A stretch of DNA of 64,000 nt from Aplidium turbinatum (taxonomy: Eukaryota; Chordata; Ascidiacea; Aplousobranchia; Polyclinidae). The notes beneath the pieces were generated by a model. The model was given only the letters and a program-made list of their open reading frames with translations. It was not told the origin of the DNA and made no database searches. Every line of letters starts with the position of its first letter. Position 1 is the first letter of the stretch. Shown here piece after piece: positions 23,671 to 38,000 of this stretch. The stretch covers positions 10,286,372 through 10,350,371 of the forward strand of contig OU964930.1 in assembly GCA_918807975.1 (NCBI GenBank), written 5' to 3'. The position numbers were made by a program, and so were the translations under genes.

Positions 23671-25448
23671 TTGTAGACGTTTTCAATTGAGTGTGCCTTG
23701 GGAACAATGGCATCGTTTTCTCAGCTGAGGTTACATAGTTTATTAAAAGCAAGTAGAATGTTTTAATGCACCAGTATGCTTTTTATTTTGTTACCGGGTT
23801 TGATATAATAAATTGTTTTTTGTCAAAATGTTGTTGTCTGTGATATTTCATCCACTGACTAGACACCGCCAGCAAAAGGAGCTGTTCTTGAAAAGCTTCG
23901 CTCAAGCCAGTGGTAGGTGAACTTTGATGGGGTTCACTCATCATGAATACTATTAGAGATGCCGTAATACCCTAAAGTACCAAAGTTTACTGACGCTCAT
24001 TAGCGTTGAAAGGGGTTCCAGGGGGTACTTTTAGACTCGGAATAAATTTAGGGGCCGGTAACCTTTCCAAGGGACCCGGGAGTTTGAAGAAACCACCGGG
24101 TATTCTTTGGATGCAGTGCGTTGTTCTCAGAAGTGTCTTGAATTAGGGCCCAAAATATTACTGCCGGTCCCGAATTCTCTTCCCAACGGCCTTGCTGACT
24201 CTTACACAACTCAATGCATGCGGTATTTATATTTTGAGCTTATTAAATCAGAAAAATACAAAAAAATGTTACTAAAAGTGGTAGCTTAAGTTTTCAGAAA
24301 AACTAATAGAAGTTTAATGGCTTCCAATTGCACATCTTGTATGCTTTGACAGTCTCACAGTGGCCTACACATCCAATAGGATTGCAAGGAACTGTTTGGA
24401 TTCAAACGCAAATCGTCATCGCTATTACAGTGCAACTTCAACAACACCTCTGACCAACCTTTCGCGTTCTCTGCTTTTGCATGGAAAATGACCTGTTCTT
24501 AGATTTGGTATCAAAAGCACTCCTGGATTTTGACAAATCTATTCCCGAAATTTTCGATTTATTTCATTCGCGGTAAGTTATCATGGTTTGATAAACACTG
24601 GTCTGAGCGCACATTTTTATAGTTGAACCAGTTTTCTTTGATTTTGCTGATGGAAACACAAAAATCTAGAGTGTACGCGGATTCTTTTCCATAATCTCTT
24701 GGGTAAATTTTTTTGATCGAATGTATCCGATTTCGTAACGTGATTAAGCTTTAAAAGTTTTTATTCCTTGGTTACGGCAAAAAAAAAAGCCAAAACTCCG
24801 TCGCAGCATAAATTAATGTAACTGGATGGGTTCATTTTTCTCGCTATCATCGCGTTAATCTCATGCAGTTGACAAGCTAACAAATCCGTCTCTTTTAAAT
24901 CGATTCAACGTCTGCAGACTATAAATCTTTGAATAAAAGATATAATCTTTCTAGCTCGGTGTGCCTCGACCAACGCAAGACACACGGGCGGGTCATTCAA
25001 TCAAGTGTTAATCGAAGTCTATTGCAAATCTTAAGTTCCTCATGCCTCACTAAAAAAAAAAAGATTCATTCCTTTTTTAATTTATTAAAAGGACCGGTAA
25101 TAATCTGTGGTTGTACGCTTCAAAATTACGGTATTTTATGACAAACGAAGCAAATGTGAAATGGTATGTTCAATACTGGCAACAGTTATATTAATGCGCA
25201 ACAAGCGAAAATGCTTAAAATGAAAACATAAAAAGTAAATATAATTAATTTATGATTCAAAGTGAGCTTTTAACAAGTATTAGCAAAAAACATAAAAATC
25301 TAAAGGGTTTTTAAAACATATCAAGCAAACGAGATAAACATCATTTAACAAAAATAGAAGCTTTTCAAAATTTTGCTCCAAGCCAGTGATATACAATAAA
25401 ACTGATAAAACTTCACATTCATTGATAAAATGATAAGCCGCACGTATG
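23671..25448. other. Convergent 3' ends of UNC93A and the LAP gene
   Basis: On the + strand an AATAAA at 23807-23812 is the likely UNC93A poly(A) signal, giving a 3'UTR of roughly 150 bp. On the - strand an AATAAA (TTTATT on +, near 25081) could end the LAP transcript. Nothing else was recognised between them. Confidence 0.45.
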
Positions 25449-26092
25449 TCACACTGGTCTTCCCGCCAATCTCTCCATCACCAGGACCGCCACCTGACCA
25501 GCGTTGCGTAGAAGATCAACGGCTCTCTTATGAACGATCCCCACGAAATCCGACCCGTTCACCTGAATTGTGACATTTGATATTCATTCGAATGAATTGA
25601 CTTGGAAGTGTTTAAACGAGCAATAAGCCGGAATAAATTGATGTGAAAAGGACTAATTTGCTGCCTGGGTGAAGTAATAGAGTCTTGCTTGACATAACTC
25701 ATCCCTCTCGCCACTTAATGCTTAGCTTAAGAAAATTAACTATTGAAAAAGCAGTTAATATACAAAACATGCAGTCGAAAGAGAACAAGAACAGAAAAAC
25801 GACAAAGAAAAATCCTGAGTTCACATACTTTTATAAATATAAAAAGTCTCAAAGAAAATACATTCATACCAGCAAGATCTTGTCTCCAGGTTGGACAAGT
25901 CCATCAGCTGCTCCTCCAGGTGCAACGTAAGTCACAAAGACTCCATCATCATCAGGACGGTATGGATTTCCTCCTGCGTCTATCCCACCCATGATGTGGA
26001 AGCCAAACGTCGGATTCTTTCTGACAGTGACCGTAATAAGCTCTACGCTTGCATCTACGGTGCTCCTGTAGTGGGAAAGTTCGCCAGATAAA
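25449..26092 (-). CDS. LAP gene: C-terminal PDZ domain exons
   Basis: Exons 26092-25870 and 25562-25449. They encode [20 protein letters not shown], then [30 protein letters not shown] and [20 protein letters not shown], ending MERLAGRPV. The carboxylate-binding loop is FGFHI, where ERBIN has LGFSI. The His at helix B position 1 of class I PDZ domains (HEKAV/HGQAV in vertebrates) is kept here as HKRAV. The domain ends the protein, as in ERBIN and LRRC7. Confidence 0.95.
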
Positions 26093-29000
26093 CTGTAATA
26101 ACAAAAAACAACTTTATATTTTAACAACTGAGCAAGAGATACAAAAAAAAATGCGGAGTAGGCAAGTAGTTGTAACTTGTAAGACGTAGCGGATGTTGAA
26201 TGATTGAGCAAGTAAGGAAATTTTACAAAAGCAGAAGAAGGGAGGGGCACCAGAACAAGTTTTCTCCCTGGATCCGTTACTGGTTATAAGTGCTGAGAAT
26301 AGACCAGTCCAGTGCCCAGTCGGAGATAGAGTGGTTATGCATAGACATATCAGGCTATCACATCATCAATGTCTATAAGCCACCACCCTCGCGCTTAACA
26401 CCAACAGCCATCCCAGTGTTCCCCCAACCCAGCCTCTATGCTGGCGATTTTAATTGCCACCACGTTGATTGGGGCTACAACACCACCAACACCGACGGAG
26501 AAAGCCTGGCCTCATGGTCAGCCAATAACAACCTCACCCTACTGCACGATCCCAAGGGTGCAGCGAGCTTCTTCTCCGGACGCTGGAACACTGGTACAAA
26601 CCCCGATCTGGCTTTCGCAAGTGATGACCCCGATAATTGCCAACCGGACAGACGTGTGCTAGAGAAGTTCCCCAGGTCCCAACATCGACCCTCGATTATC
26701 ACGGCTCCAACGCTCATAATGCCTGTCCCGAGCAAGCCTGTTAATCGATGGAACTTCAGAATGGCTAACTGGGAGTACTATAGCCTCCTCACCAATGAAG
26801 CCACACAGTATCTCCCATCCCCTCACACCAACAACGTGGAAGAAGCCTACCAGGACTTTTGTGATGCAATAACATCAGCGGCAAAACAATCCATCCCCCG
26901 CGGCCGACGAAAGACCTACATACCGTGCTGGGATAAGGAGTGCGAAAGCCTCTACTCCGACTTCCTCCACGCCCCTCAGGGCAATGACACCAACAGCTCA
27001 GCCACAGCTCTGCTGGCAAGGCTGGACTTAAAGAGGAAGGAGCGCTGGACAGAAGCCGTTGAATCAATCGACTTCACGCACTCCAGCCGCATAGCATGGA
27101 GTACACTGAACAACCTAACTGGCAGATCACGTGCCTCTCGTCAACAATGTCCCGTTTCAGCAAACTCCATCGCCTCACAACTTGTGGAGAACGGGAAATA
27201 CAAATCGAGAGACCGTGAATCTGATAGATCCGTCTTGCAAGAAATGACGGACCTCTCAGATTGTCCCCGTCTGAGGGTAACAACCCCAGACGGGGACAAC
27301 ATCTCGGGTGAGTTCACCCCGGAAGAATTTTCCGCCGCCCTCCAGCACATAAAGCCAGGTAAAGCCCCGGGCCCTGACCACCTATGCCCGGAGTTGATAC
27401 TCCATGCTGCTGCCTCCTTAAAGTCCTGGTTAAAAGACTTCCTTTCCTGCTGTTTGCGCCACCTGAGAATTCCCAGAATCTGGAGAAGAGCCCTTGTGGT
27501 TGCAGTCCCTAAGCCGAAGAAGCCCCCAGGGGACCCGAAGAGTTACCGTCCAATCTCACTGCTCTGCATCCCCTTCAAGATCCTCGAGAGACTCATCTAC
27601 GCCCGTGTCGAACCAATAATAGATCCGCAGCTCCCCCGTGAACAAGCTGGTTTCCGACACGGACGATCAACTGTAGATCAGGTCACACTTATGACCCAAG
27701 ACATTGAGGACAGCTTCTCGGCTAAGAAGAAGGCTGGCGCCGTGTTTGTTGATCTCACGGCTGCCTATGATACCGTATGGCATAGCGGCCTTACCTGCAA
27801 GTTACTCCGTCTGCTCCCTGACAGACACATGGTCCATATGATGATGGAACTTGTGCAAAACCGCAGTTTTACCCTCACAACCGGTAGCGGTCGTCGAAGC
27901 AGACTACGCCGACTTAAAAACGGCGTCCCACAGGGCTCAGTCTTGGCTCCTTTCCTGTTCAACATATACACCTACGACTTGCCCCCCACCACCTCCAGGA
28001 AGTATGCTTACGCAGACGACCTGGCACTCCTGCACTCAGCAGGAAACTGGCAGTCAGTGGAGAGGAACCTCAGCCAAGACATGCAAACACTATCAGCATA
28101 CCTCCAGAAATGGAAGCTACAGCTCAGCAAGCCAAAGACAGTGTCGGCGGCCTTCCACCTTAACAACCGGGAGGCACAGCGTGAGATAAACATCAAGATT
28201 GATGGGGAACGCCTGCCCTACTGTGCCGAACCTACATACCTCGGCATAACCCTGGACAAGTCACTCACGTACCGCCGGCACTTGAAGTCACTGCGCAAAA
28301 AACTATCTACACGCGTCGCACTTTTGAGGCGATTGGCGGGTTCCGGCTGGGGAGCTGGTGCTAAAACTCTTCGTACAGCTACCCTAGCCCTTGTTCATTC
28401 CACCGCTGAGTACTGCGCGCCGGTCTGGTGTCGTAGTTCTCACACCCACCAGATTGATACCGCCATTAACGACGCACTGCGTACTGTGACTGGATGCCTG
28501 CGTCCCACTCCAACGGACTGCCTACCCATCCTAGCAGGCATCCAACCCGCTGAGCTACGCCGTAAAGGAGCCACGATTTCTCTCGCTCGCCGCGCTTTGG
28601 ACCCCGACCATCTCCTCCATGCAACACTCAAGAGACCACCACCTATAAAGCAGCGCTTGAAATCAAGACGCCCCTTTGTGCCTGCCGCACAACAACTCCT
28701 TAAGAACGCAGAAGAACTTAGTTTAAGTGCGGCACACTGGACGAACCACATGTGGAACACGGAGTGGCAAAATCACACCTCCACGCTCCGTGACTTCATA
28801 CCCAACGCCGATCCCCGTCCACCAGGGATGTCCCTCGCAAGGCTTGCGTGGGTCAGGCTTAACCGCCTGCGAACTGGCGTCGGCCGCTTTCGTTCGGACA
28901 TGCACAAATGAGGCCTGGCTCCTTCATCAGAATGCGAGTGTGGTGCCACGGAACAGACCGCAGACCATGTCATCCACCACTGCCTAACCCACCGGCCTCC

Positions 29001-32000
29001 ACACGGTGCGCATTGTCTGAGAATCCTGGACGACGAGACTGCCGAGTGGCTGAAGATTTCCTGCCCTCCAATCTAGCCTGGAAAGATCGCTCATACGCCA
29101 TCATCATCAGTGCTGAGAACGTAGCTTGAGGAGTTATGATCAGTTACCGATCTCGAATTTTTAGCCTGACTTTATTTGTGGATTTATTCTACTCAGAAAT
29201 ACAATCAAGTTGAATACCCAACATGGCTTAAATATTCTGGATCAATTGCATCACTTGGGATGATTATAGAACTGAAAACAGAAGTTCGGATCACAAGTTT
29301 AAAGATGTGGAAAGATGCCTCGTGAAATTAGGCAATGATGAGATAGCGAAACCACACTGATGTCCCGGGTGTTGAATCAATGTAAAGACGGGGTGTGTTT
29401 GCTGGATAGGCTACAAGTATTCCACATGAAAAAGATAAAGCAACGAAATTAGCTGAGGCTGAAGCTGGCGTCACATCACAACCAACTTATCTCACCTGGG
29501 ATCATTTTCCGTGTTATTTTCCTCATCATACGTTGGACGATAACGATTTTCCGTATACGGATAATTCCGGTTCTGCTGCGGGTAATTTTCAGCGTGATAG
29601 CTTGAATAGTCTCTATCAGAAGGCCGATGCTTTCTGTGACAATCCACGATATTTTGTTGCGGATGAAAGGATTGGTTTCCATAAACAGGCCTTGACAAGT
29701 TAGATGGGTACTGATCGTGGGTAGGTTTTGGAAGATTTCTCAGAGGCTGATTGTTTTGTTGCTGGTACGGCCGGAAGGCAGAAGCAACGCTGAAATTTAA
29801 ACATCTTATATTAAATGAAGAAACTTAAACTAAGTGGGGAGTTTAATAGTGGTGGTTTTTGACATGTTAACTGGTTTCGAGCAACAAACCTTTCGTCTTC
29901 TCTTTCTCCAAAAACTCTTTGTGAGTTAAGAGAACTAACATGCCTGGATTCAGCATATTCATCATTGAATTTTGAGGGCCGAGTCGGGTGAGGCCTTTGT
30001 TCAGGAATGTCTCGGAATCGGTTTTGTTCCTGATGGTAATAGGTATTGACTTCTTCCCGAGCTGGCATGGTACGAGCTCTTGAAGCTTGCGAAATCATAG
30101 CTGGAGATTTTGGATGGTCTTTCGTTAAATGTGACGTTTCATCGGATAAACGTTTGTGGTGGGCATAAGGTTGGGTTTGAAAAGTTGCTCCATGCCTAGG
30201 GTTAATATGGTGGTACGCATAAGGAGCAATATCTTGGACTGGAGTCATGTGATAAGACGGCCGTGAATTTTGGATTGGTTGGTAAGTGTTGTCCAAGATC
30301 GAATTGTGGGAGTTTGATCCTCGAACTCCAGAAGGAATGGGATCCGATTCGTATGCACGTTGTTTTTCAGTTCTGCAAGTGAATGCATGTAGATGATTAA
30401 TTGAATATTTATATTGCTTGGCATACTGGTAAGACAACTAGCCTACAATTCTACTTGGCGAAAACAATAACCTCTCACATGCACTTGCAGGCACGAGTAA
30501 ATATAGATTAAAATTTAAGATTAGCGTTGATTTAACTATCGTTAAATGCGATAAGGAAAGAAAGGATCACTAAGTCACAAAATTTAATTCTTGAACACCC
30601 ATCGCCAAGAAAGGCAATATATAGTAGAATGATTAACATGATTTTTGTGCCATCATTCTGAATCGGTGACAGATTTTCTACAAAAGACGACGTTTTTCAA
30701 ATATTGCAAAATTTTTGCCGTCTTTTTAACACTTTAGCTGCCAGCGTTTTGAAAAAGTGAGAGGAGTTCTCCTTTTTCTCTGGTTGCCATGGTAATGAAA
30801 AAATGGGTTGCCAAACTATTGAAACGCACTTTGAAATTTTGGAGCAAATCAGTGTTGCAATTGATCGTCGAAATGACCATTGCATTTACAAGCGCGCCAG
30901 TCAGCAAAACAGTTTTTTTTTGCATCGAATCAACCTGTTCAGACGTGAAATCAATGTAAAAAAAAAAAAACGATAGACCGAGTGATTCAACGTATTCAAA
31001 CATTGAATCAATGTAAATACGAACTGTTAGGCTAATTCGGTTCTTTGAACAAATCGAATGGCTTTTGTAAATATTTCTCAGTTGCAACTTATACCTGATC
31101 AGCAAAAGTTCCTTTTTTACACGATTTCAACGTCTGGCGACGATGAAACGATGTAAAAATGACAATTTATGCTGGCCGGTAGCTAGGCTACTGTACGGTA
31201 GGCTACCGAAGTTTAACTTAACCAACTAGGCGATTGCAAGCATATTTCCTTTCGATGAAACCCATAGGCTACCACGTTTGGTTTGCCTTTACATTACATT
31301 CAAAAGTTTTGTTGACATCATAGCATAGTCATAGCCTATATTCATAAGAAAATGCTTGCTTGGATTTTTTTAGCGACTAGGGTTAGATAGCCTACAGGAC
31401 TTCTAGCTAGTACCAGTAAGCAGTCTAGTCTAGTGACTTTAAATGAATAGGTAAATTAGTCTAAACCTTAAAAAATAATAGAATATTTCAATTACCTTGC
31501 TGCATAAAAAGTAAGCTCTTTTACATGACCTATGTGCATTGATCAATATACTAGTAGCCTGGCATCATTATCCCAGTCTAAGAATTTCTAGACCTCAAAG
31601 TCATTGCTGAATTTCAAGCTTTGTTCACACTGATTGGTGTTTTGACTTTTATTTAATTTTAAGAATTTGGCGGGGAAATGGGTTAAAAATCGTTTTTTTT
31701 GGTTTAAAATTGAAGCAACCTGTCAAGCCCCCAGACTGGCAACACATTAGGATTTTTGGGGCATTGTGACATCATGTGACGTTAAATTACATCACAATTG
31801 CACGAGCTAACTCGTTTCCAGCAGCAGAACTGTTAAAGCATATACGGAGCCAAAGACAGGTTTGCACACATACAATATCATGTACAAAACAAGAAAGTTG
31901 AGAATATGTTACAACAAAACTGAAAAATCATCTAAATCTATGCAAGCTACAGCTTACTTTGAGTTCAAGATCGATTCATGCGAGCCAGTGGAGCGTAATG

Positions 32001-35000
32001 GATACGGATCGGCTTTGTCGAGTTCATTGTATGTCGTCACGGCTGGCGACTTCTTTCTTTGCTTTACACGCATGGATGAGCGCACGTGATCGATATACTC
32101 AATGTTGACATAATCTCGGTGGTCTTGCGTGACAGCAGCGGAAGTAGCTCGGCGAATTACATGATCTTCATAACTCGGTGGGGCATCAAGTGGACTGAAA
32201 GTCTGAAAGGTGTTTTAAAAAGAAACGCTTAAAGCTCTTGCCATACGTGTATTTTTTTTTCATATCCCGATTATTGTCTGTTGGGTGAAGATTTAGACTA
32301 AGCGGACAGGAAGACAATTAAGCCCCTCTTCGTGTCCACTTTCAATGACGTCTTGAGTGCTTTGCAAAGACACAGCTGCATGCTCTCGATAATTTCCAAA
32401 TCGACGTTATTTCGAAAATCGTGCAGTAGGTTCTATCTATAGACCAGGCCCAGGGGTCACCAAACTTTTTTCTCTGAGGGTCGGATTGCTGCGAGATTAA
32501 CAGCTGCGGGCCGGATGCAAATTGCGAAAAGATATACAACTATTTAGAATCTCCATTGACTTGAATTGAGCACAATAAATAACAAAGTCAGCGGTGGAAT
32601 AACAAAGTTGTGATGAAAATCGAAAGGTTGCTGGAAAAGTTATCCCCCGCTGTGATATAAGGGCATCGTGCTCTTGAAAAAACATTACATCTTAGGCTGT
32701 CCCCATTTGTGGTGGCCTAATGATAAACAGCAACGTCAGTCCTTTACAAAAAGTTTGGTAACTTATTTCCTTAACAGTTGTAGCCTAGTGCAGCTGTTAT
32801 CCCGCGGTCCGTAGCTTGGTGACCCCTGCTATAGACCAAGCAGCTGACACTCAGGGCCTGATTAAGGCTCACGGGGGCCCGAGGCACAGTTAAGTTTAGG
32901 GGCCCCTGTTGGCAATCGCTTTCAATGCAATACCATGTAGTCTCTGCGAATGATGAAATATGGGCTAACAAATAGTTCAAGCAAACTATAACTTCATAAA
33001 TATTAATTTAGCCAATTTACCTACAAATTTCTAACAGTAGCCTATGCCTGAGCAGCAGTGGCCGAGTGGTTAGCGCGTTGGGCTCGCAGTCGAGAGCCTG
33101 CATGTTCGCCTCCAGCCACCCGCACTTGCTGTTGTTTCTCTGGGCAAGAAACTATACGATAATTAATTGCCTCTACCCAGTGATCGATTTCGAGTAATAG
33201 CCAGTGTTGGGCGCGATAACTCATTTTTCAGTTAAGCGATAACGATAATCGATAAACAAAAAATGCCTAAAGCGATAACGATAAACGATAAATCAAAAAA
33301 AAGTTAAGCGATAACGATAAACGATAAATTATCGCCGATAATGTCCGATAACGATAATTTTTTTTTTCTTGATTAGCGCTGCCCCATTCCATGCAGCACG
33401 AACTGTTTTCATCAACATGACGAAAAATCGAACATAATATAAGTTACTGTAGTGTAAAGGGACAAAACTTTTTTAAAGTTATGCATGAATAGAATCGCAA
33501 AAGCGGCAGTAGGTATCGAATCTTCAACCTCTTGATCCAGAATCAAACCACTGAGGTAACCGCCGTGCTTATAATTATACCTTCAGATACCAGTTGGCTG
33601 CTTTTATCAATTGAGTTACACTGCCGCTTACGTGCAGTAGGCAAAATGAATAAATCAAATGAAAATACCATAAAAAATTTCAAACTTTGTATTTTGCTTT
33701 CTGCTCAAAGGGCTGTTTAGGCTACAGCAAAGTCAGCAATAATTTAAAAAATTCCAAAAAACGCCAAATGCTTGAAAATTTATCAGTAATCTTAAGCGTT
33801 ATTGGTAGTAAAAATGTGCATAGGGGAAGGTTTGGTTAGTTGAGCCGGGTAACGGTTGATCCATCCGGTTTTATCGCAACGTCGTGCATGATTAGTCAAC
33901 CGTTTTATAACAAAAATATGGAAAAACTTAAAGTCCATCAGCACATGTAGTTTTAGGGATTTTCTACAAGCAGAAAAATTGTGAAGCAGTTAAATGTAAA
34001 ATGGGGGAAGCTCGGGTTAGTTTAGCCACTGGGTTAGTTGATCCACCCCTTTTAATTCTTAAATGTGGTGAGGTAACCATATTTTATCGTCACGTGATCT
34101 TAAAGTTTTTCATCGCGTGGTCTCCCGTCTGGTTTGAGTTGACGATTGATATTATTTGTGGTGCTGAAGTTAAAAAGTTGTGTTTTGACCTTGGAAAGTA
34201 GATTTTGAAAATAGAGGTATGTCCAATAATATTTTTTTTGCTTGGTTACTGAGACAGTTTCATTTAATTTGTTTGGTAGCTTACCAAACAAACTACGTTC
34301 TGAATAAATGAAGTTTTGCTGTATGAATGAAGTTTTGCTGTATGAATGAAGTTTTGCTGTGTGAATGAAGTTTGTGCCATGAAGTTTTGCTGTAGTTTTA
34401 ACATTTTCATGGCGGTATAGTTAAGGTGTTAGTTGAGCCACTGCCTTCGGTGTTAGTTGAGCCAGTGTATAAAGGGCGTTGTAATGCTTACAATACCTTC
34501 AAACACCTTACATAGATTACAGCCGTTGGATAAGTCTGTTTACGGTCCAATAAATCTCTTTGAACTACATAGAACTCAACAAAAGCTCATAAACGTGGTC
34601 AAGCTATAATGAAATGGTGTTATTTGGATGCCGTAGCAATACCTTCATTATTTTATCTGCAAATTGAGTTACGAGCGACTCTTGGAACAATTGTTAACCT
34701 GTTTTCATACATTGATATTATTACTTTAAATATAAACTAAGGCTTGGAAAAGAAACGTGATTAAATTTGTGTTTTCAAAAATAATAAATGAGGCTCAACT
34801 AACCCCAGGCTGTGGCTCAACTAACCCTTACCGTGGTGTTAGTTGAGCCATTTGACTACTAGTTTTTAAACACCTGTGGACCCGGTTGTCGTCGTTCGAT
34901 AAGGCTTGTACTTCCTACAAATATTGTTTAATATACGCAGAAAGTAGAGCACTGTGAATGAAGAAATAAAAGCAACTCATATAAAAAAAATTGCAAAAAT

Positions 35001-38000
35001 GCAAAAAATGGCTCAACTAACCCGACCTTCCCCTATAGTAAAAGTAGTTTTGAGAGAAATAAGAAATGTGTTATTTTTTCCTACGATGTTTCATCGTTGT
35101 CTTAATCGAAGTTCTGGGATAGGTAAGGGTAACTTACTCTTTGTTTTAGTAGTTCTCGTTGCTTGATTAGCCAGTTGGTTCTTGGAAAATTTTCATGCAT
35201 TTTGCAAATGGCGGCGGTGTTAACAGTTGAGCCACTTGCAATGTTCACGGTTGAGCCATGTGTTTATCATAAGGACTTTAGTTTATGAGCCGAAAGTCCT
35301 TACGTACAGCCCTAATTTTGTTGTACCGTACTGTAATTGATGCGTAGAACTGGTGGCGTAGCCGGGGGGCGGTCCACTGCCCCCCCTTAAACTTCCATAA
35401 AAGTAATTCTTTCTGTAATGCGCCAGTTTGAGGGTAATTTTTTTAGCACTCCCCCTTTATAATTTTCTCGATAGCAACGCCACTGGTTAATATTATGGGT
35501 TTATTTGCAAGATGTTCAAGAGAAGAGTTTATTGTGTTTGCTGCAGATTGAGCTCTCTTTTGGGATATCTTTTGGAAGTGAAATAATAGTGGATCAACCG
35601 TGAACAATGGGTGGCTCAACCGTGAAACTTAGGGTATCATTTGAGCCGGCTGAATGTCAATTTCAAAATGCCGATAAATGATATGAATAGGGGTCAGTCG
35701 CAAACACAAACATGCTCACAAGAACCGCATAAGACTGAAATTTATCATGATGGATTCGGATTTTTGGTAAAGTTTGTCGTTAAATTTTTATTGCAGAAAC
35801 ATCGATTTCTGGCTCAACTAACTAGACCTTCCCCTACTGTGAAATCCATCAAGCTTGTCAAATTAGTTGTGTTTGTTTTAGAACAATAACATAATTATCG
35901 TAATTTACTGATAATTTTCTTTGTGAACACCATCATTAAAGCAATGGCAGAACGCTGAGTTGTTGAGATAAGAATTACAATATAGGCACTGTATTAGTGA
36001 GAATAAAAATATTTGATTGAGGTAGGCTATGTCGCATTCGCATAAGTAAATGAGAAAGGTAATACTGTATTTAGCATAATTTTACCACGCAACTCGATGC
36101 GCCTATTGTCATGCAAAAACTACTACAAGATGCAAAAAATATGATGTCGGTCTGCATGTCAAATGCTTCAAGCAATATCATATTCCGCAATGACTTGTTT
36201 CAGTGATGTTGTGTTACTTTGCTAATTTTCATCTTCATATTTTTTGAACTTTCATTTCAATAAAATGCTCGATGACAATATTGACATGACAAAACATGAA
36301 CAAGACATTTCCCATTTATCACTTTGAGCGATAAGTAAAATGTAATAACACTTAAGCATTACGCACAAGAAACTTGTGAAATTTGATAACGGATTTGCCT
36401 AGCGTCTTATATATAGGACGGCTTTTTTCTCAAAAAGGACAAACACAATTAGGAAAAAAATAATTGTGATATGTTTTTTAGGTCATAATTATGCAATATT
36501 TAAATTTTCCGAAATTTTTTTAAGTAGGCCTACTTTCACTTTCGGCACAAATGGGTTAACTTTTTAAGTTAAATGGCACTTACGCATTTGGTTATTATTT
36601 TTGGATTAAAGTTATATCGCCAAGCTAGAAAAAAATCGATCTTACAGTCTATAACCGATCTTGTGTTGTTATTGTGTATGAATTTTGTCTTTTAAACTGA
36701 GTTTGTGACGTACACGTCTCAAGGCAAGTTCTTACAATTTTAGTTAATCTACTCATCTAAAGATTTCGTGCGCTTAAAACAGTAAGTTTCATGTTTTGAC
36801 GCGAGAGATTTTATTTTTTTACGACAATTACTAAAAACTAACACTTCCAACGAAAAAAGAAAACACAAAAATAAAATAGTTGATCGTGAGGTGGCGCGAA
36901 AGACCATGTTTCCGATGTAAAAGCGGCCTCGTATTGCGACACTTTCACAAACCACTTGCCCATTTCTTTCGCTTCGCTTCAAAGGAATCTGTACCGCCAT
37001 GCGCTTACATTTTAATTGTAAAATTCACTCGCGATTGCCGATTGCAGCAAAACAACAAGAGACTTGTTGCATGCATTTTATTGCATTGCAATTTGCAACT
37101 CTAAGAATTATTGTGTTGTCAGGGCCGTCGCTGCAGGGGGGCGTGTCTTCTCCCCTGACAACGACCTGTGCACACACACTTCAGGCACTGAAGAAGAACT
37201 GGTTTTAATTTTAGTATCATTAACTAGGTGGCTAGTAAAAATATTACTTTTCATGATCTTTCCACTTGTGTGTTGATTCGAAATAAAATTTATCGGCGAT
37301 TAATTATCGGCGATAATCAAATATTGCCTTTGGCGATAACGATAAACGATAACTGAAAAAATAATTAAGCGATAACGATAAGCGATAAAAATTTATCGCC
37401 GATAATTATCGCCGATAAATTATCGCCGATAATGCCCATCACTGGTAATAGCTAGTACCAAATTTAAGTCATAAGTAGCCTAGAGTAGACAACCGGAAAC
37501 AGACATTGCAGTCGGCTGCAGCGTGGGTCAGGTGTACGTCGGAAGGCGTACACCGATGCATAGCGCTCAAGTCCGCTTTCCCGCAATGCAGGATAAAGAT
37601 AATAAAACAAAACAAAAGTATGAACACTCTTATACTTGTTACAAAAATTATTGGATGAAAAATCTCTCTAACAGATTGGAAATTGAGCTCATTTCAATTT
37701 CATACTGGAAACACTAGCAAAATATATGCTACATTTGAATTTGAACTAGCAGAGTTTATTAATTGATCCTTGAAACCAGTGCTGTGTTACACCCTTTGTG
37801 GGCCCCGGGGCCAGAATAATTTTGGGCCCTCTATCGTCAAGCAGACCTATAATATTGTGTATATTTTCACTGCACCGACATGGAAATGTGGTTCATTTCA
37901 ATAGACTTTCTCACCAGTTTAGAAAACAACACAAGTGTAAGCAACCGCAAACACAAGTCTATCATTTCTTAGCTACACCTTTGCTCGGAATGAAAGCCAA

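Larger units (their letters stand above)
33202..37444. mobile_element. hAT element with CGATAA-rich subterminal arrays
   Basis: Ends CAGTGTTGGGCGCGATAA and (inverted) CAGTGATGGGCATTATCG, with GTAATAGC duplicated exactly at 33194-33201 and 37445-37452. About 160 bp inside each end consist of CGATAAACGATAA / TTATCGGCGATAA units, a known style of non-autonomous hAT. It inserted into the SINE and itself hosts the TA-flanked element below. No transposase frame. Confidence 0.88.
33051..37618 (+). mobile_element. tRNA-derived SINE split by a 4.2-kb hAT element
   Basis: The head at 33055-33120 has A-box-like TGGCCGAGTGGTTAGCGCG and a B-box-like ATGTTCGCCTCC. GGGCAAGAAACTATACGATA follows, a word common to many invertebrate SINEs. 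After the hAT insert the element resumes at 37453 and ends in an A-rich tail (ATAAAACAAAACAAAA, to about 37618). Uninterrupted length is about 320 bp. Confidence 0.7.

Noticed and set aside
26475-28905. Several 60-110-codon frames on the minus strand within the LINE
   Set aside because: GC-rich shadows of the RT frame; no known domain.
33055-33125. tRNA gene candidate (TGGCCGAGTGGTTAGCGCG...)
   Set aside because: The B box is degenerate and no acceptor stem forms; the sequence continues into a SINE body with an A-rich tail.
35350-35487. Small hAT MITE with GTGGCGTAGC / GCAACGCCAC ends
   Set aside because: The ends look like a common hAT type, but the flanks GCGTAGAA and GTTAATAT do not match, so borders could not be supported.
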